A stretch of 58,931 nucleotides of DNA. Origin: Acidobacteriota bacterium. Its GTDB lineage: Bacteria; Acidobacteriota; Blastocatellia; Pyrinomonadales; Pyrinomonadaceae. Shown in pieces: positions 28,558 through 37,093 of this stretch. The stretch covers positions 1 to 58,931 of the forward strand of contig JAKQII010000378.1 in the NCBI GenBank assembly GCA_029557535.1, written 5' to 3'. Numbering within the stretch: position 1 is the first letter of the stretch; each line of letters opens with the position of its first letter. Below the pieces are notes generated by a model that did not search any database, was not told the DNA's origin, and worked only from the letters and a program-made list of their open reading frames with translations. Both the position numbers and the translations under genes were made by a program.

Positions 28558-29058
28558 ATGGCACAGGCTGATTACTATTTGAAAATCGATACGATCGAAG
28601 GCGAATCGGATGCGGTGGGTTTTGAAAAGCAGATGCAGATCGAATCATGGTCGTTTGGAGCGACCAACTCGGGTTCGGCTGTTCAGGGAACGGGTCTCGG
28701 CGTCGGCAAAGTGAGTCTTCAGGATTTCCACTTCGTCGTTCAAAACGGCAAGGCTTCCCCGCAGCTCTTCCTGGCTTGCGCAAAGGGCAACCACATCCCG
28801 CAGGCAATCCTGAGCTGCCGGAAGACCGGTGGTGACGGCAATCCGTACACCTACACCAAGGTAACGTTCGGCGACATCGTGATCTCGTCGTTCCAGACGG
28901 GCGGTTCGAACGGAAGCACGATTCTTCCGATGGAGCAGATCTCGTTCAACTTCACGAACATTACGTTCGAGTACTTCCAGCAGAAACCGGATGGTACGGT
29001 CGCGCTGACGAACACGACGAGCTACGACATCAAGAAGGTCGAAGGCACCGGCGCCTAG
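28558..29058 (+). CDS. hcp: T6SS tube protein Hcp (TssD)
   Basis: A 166-residue Hcp protein: YYLKIDTIEGES at the N terminus, IESWSFGATN, and the C-terminal ISFNFTNITFEYF pattern typical of the family. It forms hexameric rings that stack into the inner tube and can carry small effectors. A strong ribosome site precedes it and a perfect terminator follows it, so it can be made as an abundant mRNA end. Length is normal. Confidence 0.97.
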   Translation: MAQADYYLKIDTIEGESDAVGFEKQMQIESWSFGATNSGSAVQGTGLGVGKVSLQDFHFVVQNGKASPQLFLACAKGNHIPQAILSCRKTGGDGNPYTYTKVTFGDIVISSFQTGGSNGSTILPMEQISFNFTNITFEYFQQKPDGTVALTNTTSYDIKKVEGTGA

Positions 29059-29123
29059 TTGGCAAAACACGGTCAAGGCCGGAATCCATCCGGTCCGACC
29101 GATTCGAAGAAGTCAAAAAACGC

Positions 29124-29168
29124 TGTACCGTCACTCGATCGCGGGTGACGGTACATTTATCTTTTTTT
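29124..29168 (+). terminator. Rho-independent terminator after hcp
   Basis: Perfect 11-bp stem TGTACCGTCAC / GTGACGGTACA (29124-29134, 29145-29155) with a 10-nt loop and a T-rich tail ending in seven T. It stands inside the T6SS gene run, so transcription of tssE and later genes must read through it or start anew. Confidence 0.9.
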
Positions 29169-29173
29169 GGGTC

Positions 29174-29659
29174 ATGTCGCGAATCGATAATGAAATTCGG
29201 GTCACGCCGTCGGTCCTTGACCGGCTGCTCGACTTCGAACCCGACGTCTCGCGCGAGGCGCCCAAGTCACGTTCGAAATCTCTCCGCGAGCTGAAGATAT
29301 CCGTGCGGCGCGATCTCGAGTGGCTTTTGAACACTCGCACCGTTCATGTCGAGATCGACGAGCGGCTGCAGGAGATCAAGAAATCGGTACTGACGTACGG
29401 ACTGCCCGATATCACCGGGATCAGTGCGAAAAACCAGAACGAACAAAAAAGACTGACAAAGGCGATCGAGAACGCGATCCGGATGTTCGAACCGCGGTTC
29501 ATTGACGTTCATGTATCGCTCGAGCCGGTGAATCAGATCGACCGGTCGCTGCGGTTTCGGATCGAGGCGAGGCTGAATATCGAACCGACGCCCGAGCCGA
29601 TTGCGTTCGATACGGTATTGCAACTCGGAAGCGGCGATTTCGAGGTTCGCGAGAAATGA
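29174..29659 (+). CDS. tssE: T6SS baseplate wedge protein TssE (gp25-like)
   Basis: A 161-residue gp25/TssE protein. The core motif is near residues 40-75 (SLRELKISVRRDLEWLLNTR), where the EXR-like residues that contact the sheath are expected, followed by LTYGLPDITG and the IRMFEPRFIDVHV ending. It sits 16 bp after the start of the hcp terminator tail and has no obvious ribosome site. Function: starts sheath polymerisation on the baseplate. Confidence 0.93.
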   Translation: MSRIDNEIRVTPSVLDRLLDFEPDVSREAPKSRSKSLRELKISVRRDLEWLLNTRTVHVEIDERLQEIKKSVLTYGLPDITGISAKNQNEQKRLTKAIENAIRMFEPRFIDVHVSLEPVNQIDRSLRFRIEARLNIEPTPEPIAFDTVLQLGSGDFEVREK

Positions 29660-29669
29660 AGGAGGATCG

Positions 29670-30095
29670 ATGGGGGCATACGAACAATGGAGCCGGCTAA
29701 CACCTGCCGAAAAGGCAGTGATCGCCTCGATGGGAGCAAACCCGCTGACGGCGATCAAGATCCCGCTGGTCAAAATGAGCAAGGATACGGCCTTCAACGA
29801 AACGACGTCGCGTTTCGGTTACAACGGCCATAACGACCGTTCAGATGCGTTTCGTCACTGTTTTTGGTCGGCGGTTCTGGCCCGTGACATCGGCTACTAC
29901 TGGGCAAAAGCGTTTACTGACGCGCACGAATCGAATCCCGGCCAGCCGCCCGAGGAAAAGGACATGGATTTGCACAACAACTCGGTCGGCCTCAATATCG
30001 GGTTCCACTATTTCATTCCGGATTCGAACTCGTCGCTTTCCGACAAGTGCTTCAAAGCGCTGCAGAACGGCGAGCTAAAGGTCCTGAACCCCTGA
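29670..30095 (+). CDS. Candidate T6SS cargo, DUF6973-like protein
   Basis: A 141-residue protein from the ATG at 29670 with GGAGG just upstream. No signal peptide. It contains a conserved-looking pattern of polar residues: RSDAFRHCFWSAVLARDIG, then TDAHESNPG and MDLHNNSVGLNIG. This His/Asp/Asn layout resembles the DUF6973 family, in which metal binding and hydrolysis are plausible but unproven. It lies between tssE and tssF, where structural genes are normally continuous, and is followed within 3 bp by an exported lipoprotein gene. This arrangement fits an effector-immunity pair. It could also be an accessory factor. Confidence 0.6.
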   Translation: MGAYEQWSRLTPAEKAVIASMGANPLTAIKIPLVKMSKDTAFNETTSRFGYNGHNDRSDAFRHCFWSAVLARDIGYYWAKAFTDAHESNPGQPPEEKDMDLHNNSVGLNIGFHYFIPDSNSSLSDKCFKALQNGELKVLNP

Positions 30096-30098
30096 TCG

Positions 30099-30584
30099 AT
30101 GAAGCGCCTGGCGTTGTTCTCATTGACCGTGTTTGTGTTTGCGTGCCTTTCCGGTCCGGGGTGTCGTGTTCAAACCGGACCCGAAGACGCACCGCTTCGC
30201 ACGGTCGCGGGCAAGGTCGGCGTCGGGCCCGAATGGGTGGAGATCGATCCCGTTCCCCCGCTCGAGGCGACGTCGAGATTCCAATTCATCGGACTTCGAA
30301 TACCGGATGTCGCCGGGACCGCGGATGACCGAAGGGAAACGATTCGCCTCCGCGACGGTTCACAACTGCGAATAGACCTGGAAATCGTCGGGACCGATGG
30401 CAACGTGACAAGGTTGTACCCGAACGGATTTGCGGAACGTGTGGAATTCGGCAAGCGGACGGAAAACAGGACGCGGCCTGAGGAGGCGGAATTCCGAGTT
30501 GGTTCCAAGTTCTCCAAGATTCGACTTCGATCCGATAAAGTCATTGAAATTCAAGAGGTTGTCTGGATGGAATCCGGATTTTAG
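30099..30584 (+). CDS. Exported lipoprotein, candidate immunity protein
   Basis: A 161-residue protein with a lipoprotein-type signal (MKRLALFSLTVFVFACLSG; Cys16 or Cys22 could be the lipidated residue). The mature part is beta-rich and charged (RLRDGSQLRIDLEIVG, FRVGSKFSKIRL). It starts 3 bp after the DUF6973-like gene. A periplasmic lipoprotein beside a cargo gene is typical of immunity proteins. The alternative, a diverged TssJ lipoprotein of the membrane complex, deserves testing because no other tssJ is present, but its sequence does not resemble TssJ to me. Confidence 0.55.
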   Translation: MKRLALFSLTVFVFACLSGPGCRVQTGPEDAPLRTVAGKVGVGPEWVEIDPVPPLEATSRFQFIGLRIPDVAGTADDRRETIRLRDGSQLRIDLEIVGTDGNVTRLYPNGFAERVEFGKRTENRTRPEEAEFRVGSKFSKIRLRSDKVIEIQEVVWMESGF

Positions 30585-30626
30585 GGTTACAATGGACCTG
30601 CGGGAGCATAACTATTTGTATTAAGC

Positions 30627-32519
30627 ATGCGTGACGAACTCCTCGGATTTTATGAACGCGAGCTCATCTTCTTGCGAAGGATGGGAGCGGAGTTTGCGCG
30701 TAAATACCCGAAGATCGCGGCCCGGCTCCAGCTCGAAGACGAGAAGATCGAGGATCCGCATGTCGAACGGATCATCGAGGCCTTCGCATTCCTCGGCGCG
30801 CGGATCGGTCTCAAACTCGACGACGAACTTCCGGAGATCACCGAAAGTTTCATCAATGTCGTATATCCTCACTACCTGGCGCCGATCCCGTCGATGTCGA
30901 TCGCGCAGTTCTCATTCGGCTCGCCAAACGACAAACTGACCGCGGTTCAAAAGCTCGCCCGCGGATCCAAACTTAATTCACGCCCGGTCGACGGTACACC
31001 GTGTCAGTTTCGGACCGGTTACGACGTCAATCTTTATCCGCTCGAAATTCAATCCGCCTCGCTTGAGTCGCCGGCACCGAAGGACGGCCGCGGACGGTTT
31101 TCGGAAGCTTCGATCCGCCTTGGGATACGGTGTTTCGGTAACGCGAATCTCCATGAAATGCGGGTCGGCGAGACCGGTGAGCCGCCCGAGTTCCTGAGGT
31201 TTTATCTCAATGGCGATCCGCAGCTCGTCTTTCCGCTGTACGAACTGTTGCTGAACCACGCGACGACGGTCGAGTTTCAGCCGCGCGATACTCCGATCTC
31301 GAGCAAATCGCTGAAGACGTTGTCGAATATTCAGCTTCGCCTTCCGGATCCGGTCGTCATTCCGGCGGCCGAGGCGATCAGGCAGGTCGGCTTCGACGAA
31401 GTGGATTCGCTGCTTCCGTACACGAAGCGCTCGTTCCCGGGCTATCGTCTGCTGTCCGAGTACTTCGCGTTTCCATACAAGTTCCTGTTTGTGGACATAT
31501 ACGGCCTCGACAAAGCGATCGGCTCAAAATTCGCGAGTCATTTCGATCTCGTCATCAATCTCAAGGATGTCTTGCCGCCTAAGGCGCCCGTGACGACCGA
31601 GACGTTTCGGCTCGGCTGCACGCCGATCATCAACCTGTTCACGCGAATGGCGGATCCGCTTTATGTTTCCCAGCAGAAATACGAGTACCACGTGATCCCG
31701 GACGTGCACCGGCAGCTGACGACAGAGGTCTATTCGGTCGATGATGTCATTACCTCGGATCCGAAGACCAACACGACCCGTGAGTTCTCGCCGTTTTATT
31801 CGCTGCGCCACGCCTACGGCGAGCAGATGGAAAAGAGTTTTTGGTATGCGGCGCGGCGCGACTCGCAACGCGACGATGACGAGGGGACCGAAATCTACAT
31901 GTCGCTTGTGGACATGAATTTCAATCCGCGGGTACCGGCGGTCGAAGTTCTGAACGTGAAGACCACCTGCACCAATCGCGACCTTCCCGCACGCCTTCCG
32001 TTCGGCGGGCGCGAAGGAGATTTCGAGGTCGAGGGCAGCGGACTTCTTTCGAAGGCCCGGTGTTTGACGAAACCGACCGAGACGATCAGGCCGGCGCGGC
32101 GACGATCGCTCCAGTGGCGGTTGATCTCGCATTTCAACTTGAACTATTTGTCGATCGTCGAGAATGTGAACGGGACGCCCGAGGCGCTGCAGGAGATACT
32201 GCAGCTATACAATTTTGACGATTCCGCGGTCGCGCGGCGGCAGATCCTCGGAATCACCGGAATCAGCACCCGAAAGGTCGTGCGACGGATCGGCGAACAC
32301 ATCGGCGCCGGCTTTGTACGGGGAATGGAAACCACGCTGACGTTTGACGAGGAGCAGTTTGTGGGCAGCGGGATGTTCCTGTTCGCGTGTGTCCTTGAAC
32401 GATTCCTTGGGCTTTATTCGTCGCTGAACTCATTCAATCAGATGATACTTCGCACCGAACAACGGGAAGAGGACGTTAAAATCTTCCCGACGCGCACCGG
32501 TGAACAGGCGCTATTGTGA
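30627..32519 (+). CDS. tssF: T6SS baseplate subunit TssF
   Basis: A 630-residue TssF/VasA/ImpG protein. The N terminus is canonical (LLGFYERELIFLRRMGAEFARKYP in the family style), followed by ARLQLEDEKIEDPHVERIIEAFAFL. The C terminus ends with the FACVLERFLGLYSSLNSFNQM stretch usual for the family. Two TssF copies join one TssG to build the wedge. Full length. Confidence 0.95.
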   Translation: MRDELLGFYERELIFLRRMGAEFARKYPKIAARLQLEDEKIEDPHVERIIEAFAFLGARIGLKLDDELPEITESFINVVYPHYLAPIPSMSIAQFSFGSPNDKLTAVQKLARGSKLNSRPVDGTPCQFRTGYDVNLYPLEIQSASLESPAPKDGRGRFSEASIRLGIRCFGNANLHEMRVGETGEPPEFLRFYLNGDPQLVFPLYELLLNHATTVEFQPRDTPISSKSLKTLSNIQLRLPDPVVIPAAEAIRQVGFDEVDSLLPYTKRSFPGYRLLSEYFAFPYKFLFVDIYGLDKAIGSKFASHFDLVINLKDVLPPKAPVTTETFRLGCTPIINLFTRMADPLYVSQQKYEYHVIPDVHRQLTTEVYSVDDVITSDPKTNTTREFSPFYSLRHAYGEQMEKSFWYAARRDSQRDDDEGTEIYMSLVDMNFNPRVPAVEVLNVKTTCTNRDLPARLPFGGREGDFEVEGSGLLSKARCLTKPTETIRPARRRSLQWRLISHFNLNYLSIVENVNGTPEALQEILQLYNFDDSAVARRQILGITGISTRKVVRRIGEHIGAGFVRGMETTLTFDEEQFVGSGMFLFACVLERFLGLYSSLNSFNQMILRTEQREEDVKIFPTRTGEQALL

Positions 32520-32622
32520 TTTTAGATTTTGAATTTTGGATTTTGGACTTGTCGTTCGTGTGAGCGATCGAGATTCGTGAGCCCAAAATCAAAAATCCAA
32601 AACCCAAAATCAAAAGTCGAAA
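32520..32622 (+). repeat. Heptad-unit intergenic hairpin (copy 2, tssF-tssG)
   Basis: Left arm (32520-32551) repeats ATTTTGG-type units; right arm (32580-32622) repeats CCAAAAT and AATCAAAA units. The two arms are imperfect reverse complements separated by about 28 nt. The right arm runs directly into the ATG of tssG at 32623, with no Shine-Dalgarno visible. Confidence 0.75.
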
Positions 32623-33633
32623 ATGGAGAATCGTCCTCTAAATCAGGAACTTGCCGACGAGCCGTACCGCTTTGAATTCTTCCAAGCGGTCCGGTTGCTC
32701 GAAAAGTTGTACCCCGAGCGCAAGGTTGTCGGCGGCGACGCGCTGCCGCATGAGGAGGCCGTTCGATTCAGGTCCCGCCTCGGACTCTTCTTTCCGGCCA
32801 GCGAAGTTCATGAAATAAAGCAATCGTTCGACGAGTTCACGGAATCCGAGAAGACCGAGATGTTCGTCAATTTTATGGGAATGGTCGGCATCAACGGCAC
32901 GATGCCGATACATTACACCGAACTGATCATGGACCGGGCGCGATACCGCGATACGGCGATGTGGTCGTTTCTGGACATCTTCACGCACCGGACCGTCTCG
33001 CTTTTTTTTCGTGCATGGGAGAAATACAGGTTTCCGGTCAAATATGAACGCGGCAACGACGACTTCACGTCGTATCTTTTCGATATCGTCGGACTCGGGA
33101 CGGCCGGACTTCGCGGCCGAATGGACATCGAGGACGAATCACTGCTCCCATACGCGGGACTGATTGCCCAAAAACCCCACTCGGCGGTCTCGCTCGGCAA
33201 CATTCTCAGCGATTACTTCGGCGTTCCGGCAAAAATTCTCCAATTTTTCGGTCAATGGTTAGACCTGGACAAAGCGAGCATCACGCGGCTCGGCACGGTG
33301 AACAACGTGCTCGGGCAAACCGCCATTCTCGGAACGCGGGTTTGGGATCAGCAGTCGAAGTTTCGGATCGTCTTCGGTCCGCTAACATTCAAACAGTTTC
33401 AAGGGTTCCTGCCGAACGGCACGGCCTACAAACCGATGAAGGCCATCGTCAAGTTCATGAACGGGACCGATTTTGATTTCGATGTCAGGCTCGTGCTGAA
33501 GGCGAAGGAAGTTCCGGGCACCGTCCTGACAACGCGCGCAAAGCGCAAACCGTACCTCGGTTGGACTTCGTTTCTGAAAACGAAGCCGGTGAAGGCCGAT
33601 GACGATCAGGTCGTACTTCAGATCAGTAGTTGA
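32623..33633 (+). CDS. tssG: T6SS baseplate subunit TssG
   Basis: A 336-residue TssG/VasB/ImpH protein. The start shows the family pattern EPYRFEFFQAVRLLEKLYP, then VRFRSRLGLFFPASEV and the MGMVGINGTMPIHYTELIMDRAR segment; the region RLGTVNNVLGQTAILGTRVWD is also typical. It is the adaptor that binds two TssF, TssE and TssK. The gene abuts the intergenic hairpin and is followed by tssH after 32 bp. Confidence 0.95.
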   Translation: MENRPLNQELADEPYRFEFFQAVRLLEKLYPERKVVGGDALPHEEAVRFRSRLGLFFPASEVHEIKQSFDEFTESEKTEMFVNFMGMVGINGTMPIHYTELIMDRARYRDTAMWSFLDIFTHRTVSLFFRAWEKYRFPVKYERGNDDFTSYLFDIVGLGTAGLRGRMDIEDESLLPYAGLIAQKPHSAVSLGNILSDYFGVPAKILQFFGQWLDLDKASITRLGTVNNVLGQTAILGTRVWDQQSKFRIVFGPLTFKQFQGFLPNGTAYKPMKAIVKFMNGTDFDFDVRLVLKAKEVPGTVLTTRAKRKPYLGWTSFLKTKPVKADDDQVVLQISS

Positions 33634-33665
33634 AAAAACGGATATATCAGCAAAGGAGTGAGGAA

Positions 33666-36455
33666 ATGAACGTAAATTTGAAATCGCTTGTGGGCCGTTT
33701 GAACGACACTTGCCGCGGCGCGCTTGAGCTGGCCGCCGGGCTTTGTATGTCGCGCACCAATTACGATGTCGAGATCGAGCACATTCTGGCCAAGATCCTC
33801 GACCAGGATGACACCGACCTGCACCGGATATGCCGCCATTTTGAGATCAACGTCGATCGTCTTACAAAAGATGTCGAGACCGCGTTGAATCGATTGAAAA
33901 CAGGAAATTCACGAAATCCGGGACTTTCCGATCGTCTCCCGCGCTGGTTTCAGGAAGCTTGGCTCGTGGCATCCGTCGATTTCGGTGAGTCGCGTGTCAG
34001 GTCGGGACATTTGATTCTCGCCCTTGTTGGTAACGAGGGAACTTCGCGAATCGCACGTGAGATCTCACGCGAGTTCAACCATGTTTCGGTCGAAGTTCTC
34101 GAGCAGAGACTTGCGGAGATCACCGCGGAATCGAGCGAGGGGCGCGAGGCAATGGCGCTTGGCGAAACGGGCGGAGTTTCAGGCGGCGCGCCGGTCGCTT
34201 CGGGTGTTCCCGGAAAGACGAAGGCGCTCGAACAGTACACCGAAGACCTGACCGCCAAGGCGGCGGCGGGCAAGATCGATCCGATCCTCGGTCGCGATTT
34301 CGAGATCCGGCAGGTGATCGACATTCTGACCCGCCGGCGGCAGAACAATCCGATCCTGACCGGCGAGGCCGGCGTCGGAAAGACTGCGGTGGTCGAGGGA
34401 TTCGCACTCCGCATCTCGCAGGGCGACGTTCCGGAACCGCTCAAAAATGTCGCGGTCCGGACGCTCGATCTCGGTCTGCTGCAGGCCGGCGCGGGCGTCA
34501 AGGGTGAATTCGAGAACCGCCTGAAATCGGTGATCGATGAGGTCAAGGCATCACCGAAACCGATCATTCTTTTTATCGACGAAGCGCACACGATGATCGG
34601 CGCCGGCGGCCAGGCTGGCCAGAACGACGCCGCGAACCTTCTCAAACCGGCCTTGGCCCGCGGCGAACTAAGAACGATCGCCGCGACAACGTGGGCCGAA
34701 TACAAAAAGTACTTCGAAAAAGACGCGGCGCTTGCGCGTCGATTCCAGGTCGTGAGGGTCGAGGAACCCGATGAGGAAAAAGCGGTTACAATGATGCGCG
34801 GCATCGCCGGCATCATGGAAGACCACCACGGCGTTCGGATCCTCGACGAAGCGATCATCGACTGCGTTAAACTCTCGCATCGTTACATAACCGGCCGACA
34901 GTTGCCGGACAAATCGGTCTCGGTCCTCGATACGGCCTGCGCCAAGGTCGCGATCGGGCAGGGTGCGACCCCGGCTCCGGTTGAGGACGCGACGCGGCGT
35001 ATCCAACAACTGACGTCGGAGATCGATTCGCTCGAACGTGAACAGATCACCGGCACGGATCATTCGGAACGTCTCGCGGAATTGACGGCGCGCCGCTCGG
35101 AATCAGAGGCTGAGCTCGCCCGTCTCAAGGAACAATGGGAAAAGGAAAAGGATTACGTCGAGAAGATCCGCAATATCCGGATCAAGCTCGAAATGTCGCG
35201 GCTCGACACTGTCGCTCCGGCAACAGCGGTTGACGCCGTGTTGGCCGAGGCGGCTGCGACGGCCGACGGAACAGCAGCAGAGATCGCGGCTGAGAGCGAC
35301 GGCGCCGCCGCGGTGGCACAAGCCGTCGAAGAGGCGCCTGCTGAAGAAGTGAAGCCGATCGACGTCGAATTCCTGAAAACCGAACTCAAACGACTAAATG
35401 ACGAGTTGACCGCGCTTCAGGGCGAAAATCCGCTGATGGCACCGGTCGTAAACAGCCAGGCGGTTGCCGAGATCATCTCCGGTTGGACGGGTATCCCGAT
35501 CGGGAAGATGGTTGCCGACGAGATAAATGCGGTTCTTAATCTGCGGCAGACGCTCGGCGAGCGCGTTCTCGGTCAGGACCACGCGCTTGAAGTCATAGCG
35601 CAGCGGATCCGGACATCGCGTGCCGGCCTGACCGATCCGAAACGCCCGATCGGGGTCTTTCTGCTCGTCGGGACATCCGGTGTCGGAAAGACCGAAACGG
35701 CGCTCGCACTGGCAGACACTTTGTATGGCGGCGAACGCAACCTGATCTCAATCAATATGAGCGAGTACCAAGAGGCCCACACGGTTTCGAGCTTGAAGGG
35801 CTCGCCTCCGGGATACGTCGGTTACGGAGAGGGCGGTGTTTTGACCGAAGCAGTTCGGCGCAAGCCGTATGCGGTCGTACTTCTCGACGAGGTCGAAAAG
35901 GCGCATCCCGACGTGATGGAGCTCTTCTTCCAGGTGTTCGACAAGGGTGTGCTCGAAGACGGCGAGGGACGCGAGATCGATTTCAAAAACACGATCATTC
36001 TTTTGACGTCGAACGTCGGCACCGACACGATTATGAAGCTGTGCGCGGATCCGGACACGAAACCCGATCCCGACGGACTTGTCGACGCGGTCAAGCCGGA
36101 ACTGGTCAAGCACTTCAAGCCCGCGTTGCTCGGCCGCATGGTCACTGTTCCGTTTTACCCGATCTCAGACGATATTTTGCGGCTGATCATCAAATTGCAG
36201 CTGAAGAAGATCAAGAATCGGATCGCGGACAACCACGGTGCGCAATTTTCGTACGACGATTCCGTCATCGATACGGTGGCGAGACGATGCACCGACGTCG
36301 ACAGCGGCGCTCGCAATGTCATCAACATTCTGACCGGATCGCTTTTGCCGGAAATGTCGGGAGAAGTTCTGACGCGGATGGCAACCGGAGAGGGAATCAA
36401 GAGCGTTCACGTATCGGTCGGGGCAGATGAGAAATTTGTTTATGACATCAAGTGA
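33666..36455 (+). CDS. tssH: T6SS sheath-recycling ATPase TssH (ClpV)
   Basis: About 929 residues from the ATG at 33666 (strong AAAGGAG upstream; the reading from 33630 is less likely). The N-domain (residues about 1-150) is the ClpV type that binds TssC. Two AAA modules follow, with Walker A motifs GEAGVGKT and GTSGVGKT and Walker B motifs ILFIDEAHT and VLLDEVEKAHP. Between them is the coiled-coil middle domain, extended by an Ala/Glu/Asp-rich stretch of about 50 residues (around 525-575) that most ClpV proteins lack. It unfolds contracted sheaths for reuse. Full length. Confidence 0.96.
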   Translation: MNVNLKSLVGRLNDTCRGALELAAGLCMSRTNYDVEIEHILAKILDQDDTDLHRICRHFEINVDRLTKDVETALNRLKTGNSRNPGLSDRLPRWFQEAWLVASVDFGESRVRSGHLILALVGNEGTSRIAREISREFNHVSVEVLEQRLAEITAESSEGREAMALGETGGVSGGAPVASGVPGKTKALEQYTEDLTAKAAAGKIDPILGRDFEIRQVIDILTRRRQNNPILTGEAGVGKTAVVEGFALRISQGDVPEPLKNVAVRTLDLGLLQAGAGVKGEFENRLKSVIDEVKASPKPIILFIDEAHTMIGAGGQAGQNDAANLLKPALARGELRTIAATTWAEYKKYFEKDAALARRFQVVRVEEPDEEKAVTMMRGIAGIMEDHHGVRILDEAIIDCVKLSHRYITGRQLPDKSVSVLDTACAKVAIGQGATPAPVEDATRRIQQLTSEIDSLEREQITGTDHSERLAELTARRSESEAELARLKEQWEKEKDYVEKIRNIRIKLEMSRLDTVAPATAVDAVLAEAAATADGTAAEIAAESDGAAAVAQAVEEAPAEEVKPIDVEFLKTELKRLNDELTALQGENPLMAPVVNSQAVAEIISGWTGIPIGKMVADEINAVLNLRQTLGERVLGQDHALEVIAQRIRTSRAGLTDPKRPIGVFLLVGTSGVGKTETALALADTLYGGERNLISINMSEYQEAHTVSSLKGSPPGYVGYGEGGVLTEAVRRKPYAVVLLDEVEKAHPDVMELFFQVFDKGVLEDGEGREIDFKNTIILLTSNVGTDTIMKLCADPDTKPDPDGLVDAVKPELVKHFKPALLGRMVTVPFYPISDDILRLIIKLQLKKIKNRIADNHGAQFSYDDSVIDTVARRCTDVDSGARNVINILTGSLLPEMSGEVLTRMATGEGIKSVHVSVGADEKFVYDIK

Positions 36456-36469
36456 CGATTGTTGAATCG

Positions 36470-36516
36470 AAAAGGGGCCGGTCGGATCGGGGAGGTCCCG
36501 TCTGACTGGCCCTTTT
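36470..36516 (+). terminator. Rho-independent terminator after tssH
   Basis: AAAAGGGGCCGGTCGGA (36470-36486) pairs with TCTGACTGGCCCTTTT (36501-36516) with G-U pairs and one bulge; the 3' arm ends in TTTT. It separates tssH from the cargo block that follows. Confidence 0.7.
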
Positions 36517-36535
36517 GAGTATTTGGGAGGTGCTG

Positions 36536-37066
36536 GTGGCAACCACGCGAAAGGAATGCATACAAAACGGTGAGACCTGTCCCGGACTTTTCATGGTTTC
36601 GGGAAATTCATCGGCGAGCGGAGACGCTCCGTGGTACGAAGCCTCTTCCCAATCGATGGTGGACACATATTCGGGATATATCGATATCGCGGCCTTCGAA
36701 TCGAAGGTCGATGCCCGGTTGATTCGCGCGATCATGTACATGGAAACGACACACGGCTATTACGACGCACCTCTTAGCCTGATCGGGAAAAACAAGTCGA
36801 TCCTGCCGATGAACATCAACGTCGAGTATTGGGGCAACACGTTCGGGACGCGCGAGGACATGCAGGATGCGCTCAAGAATGTCAGGGCCGGCGCCGAGAT
36901 GCTCCGTCGCATAATCCAAAATCTCCCGACGGACTCCCCGATCGAGAAGATCGCGACGCTTTACAACAACATCAACGCCACGACGGTCAACAACTACGGA
37001 AAGCGCGTCAAGAAGATCTATGACGAGAAACCCTGGTCCGAGTTAGCGGTTCCGGGACTGGAGTAG
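36536..37066 (+). CDS. Transglycosylase-like / muramidase-like protein, candidate T6SS cargo
   Basis: About 176 residues if it starts at the GTG at 36536, which has GGGAGG at the right spacing; a TTG at 36515 is an alternative. No signal peptide. The fold looks like a small lysozyme/SLT-type domain: DARLIRAIMYMETTHGYYDAP holds a likely catalytic Glu at the end of a helix, MNINVEYWG follows, and the last part has KIATLYNNINATTVNNYGKRV like the substrate-side motif of muramidases. It lies 27 bp before vgrG, so it could be a cargo hydrolase or an enzyme that helps the apparatus cross the wall. No dedicated immunity gene is adjacent, but lysozyme-inhibitor-like genes occur 10 kb downstream. Confidence 0.65.
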   Translation: MATTRKECIQNGETCPGLFMVSGNSSASGDAPWYEASSQSMVDTYSGYIDIAAFESKVDARLIRAIMYMETTHGYYDAPLSLIGKNKSILPMNINVEYWGNTFGTREDMQDALKNVRAGAEMLRRIIQNLPTDSPIEKIATLYNNINATTVNNYGKRVKKIYDEKPWSELAVPGLE

Positions 37067-37093
37067 GTTTTCGACGTTTGGCGAGAGAAGACG

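Noticed and set aside
30099-30584. tssJ
   Set aside because: It is a lipoprotein of suitable size within the locus, but the sequence lacks recognisable TssJ features and its gene is coupled to the cargo-like gene, so immunity is preferred with low certainty.
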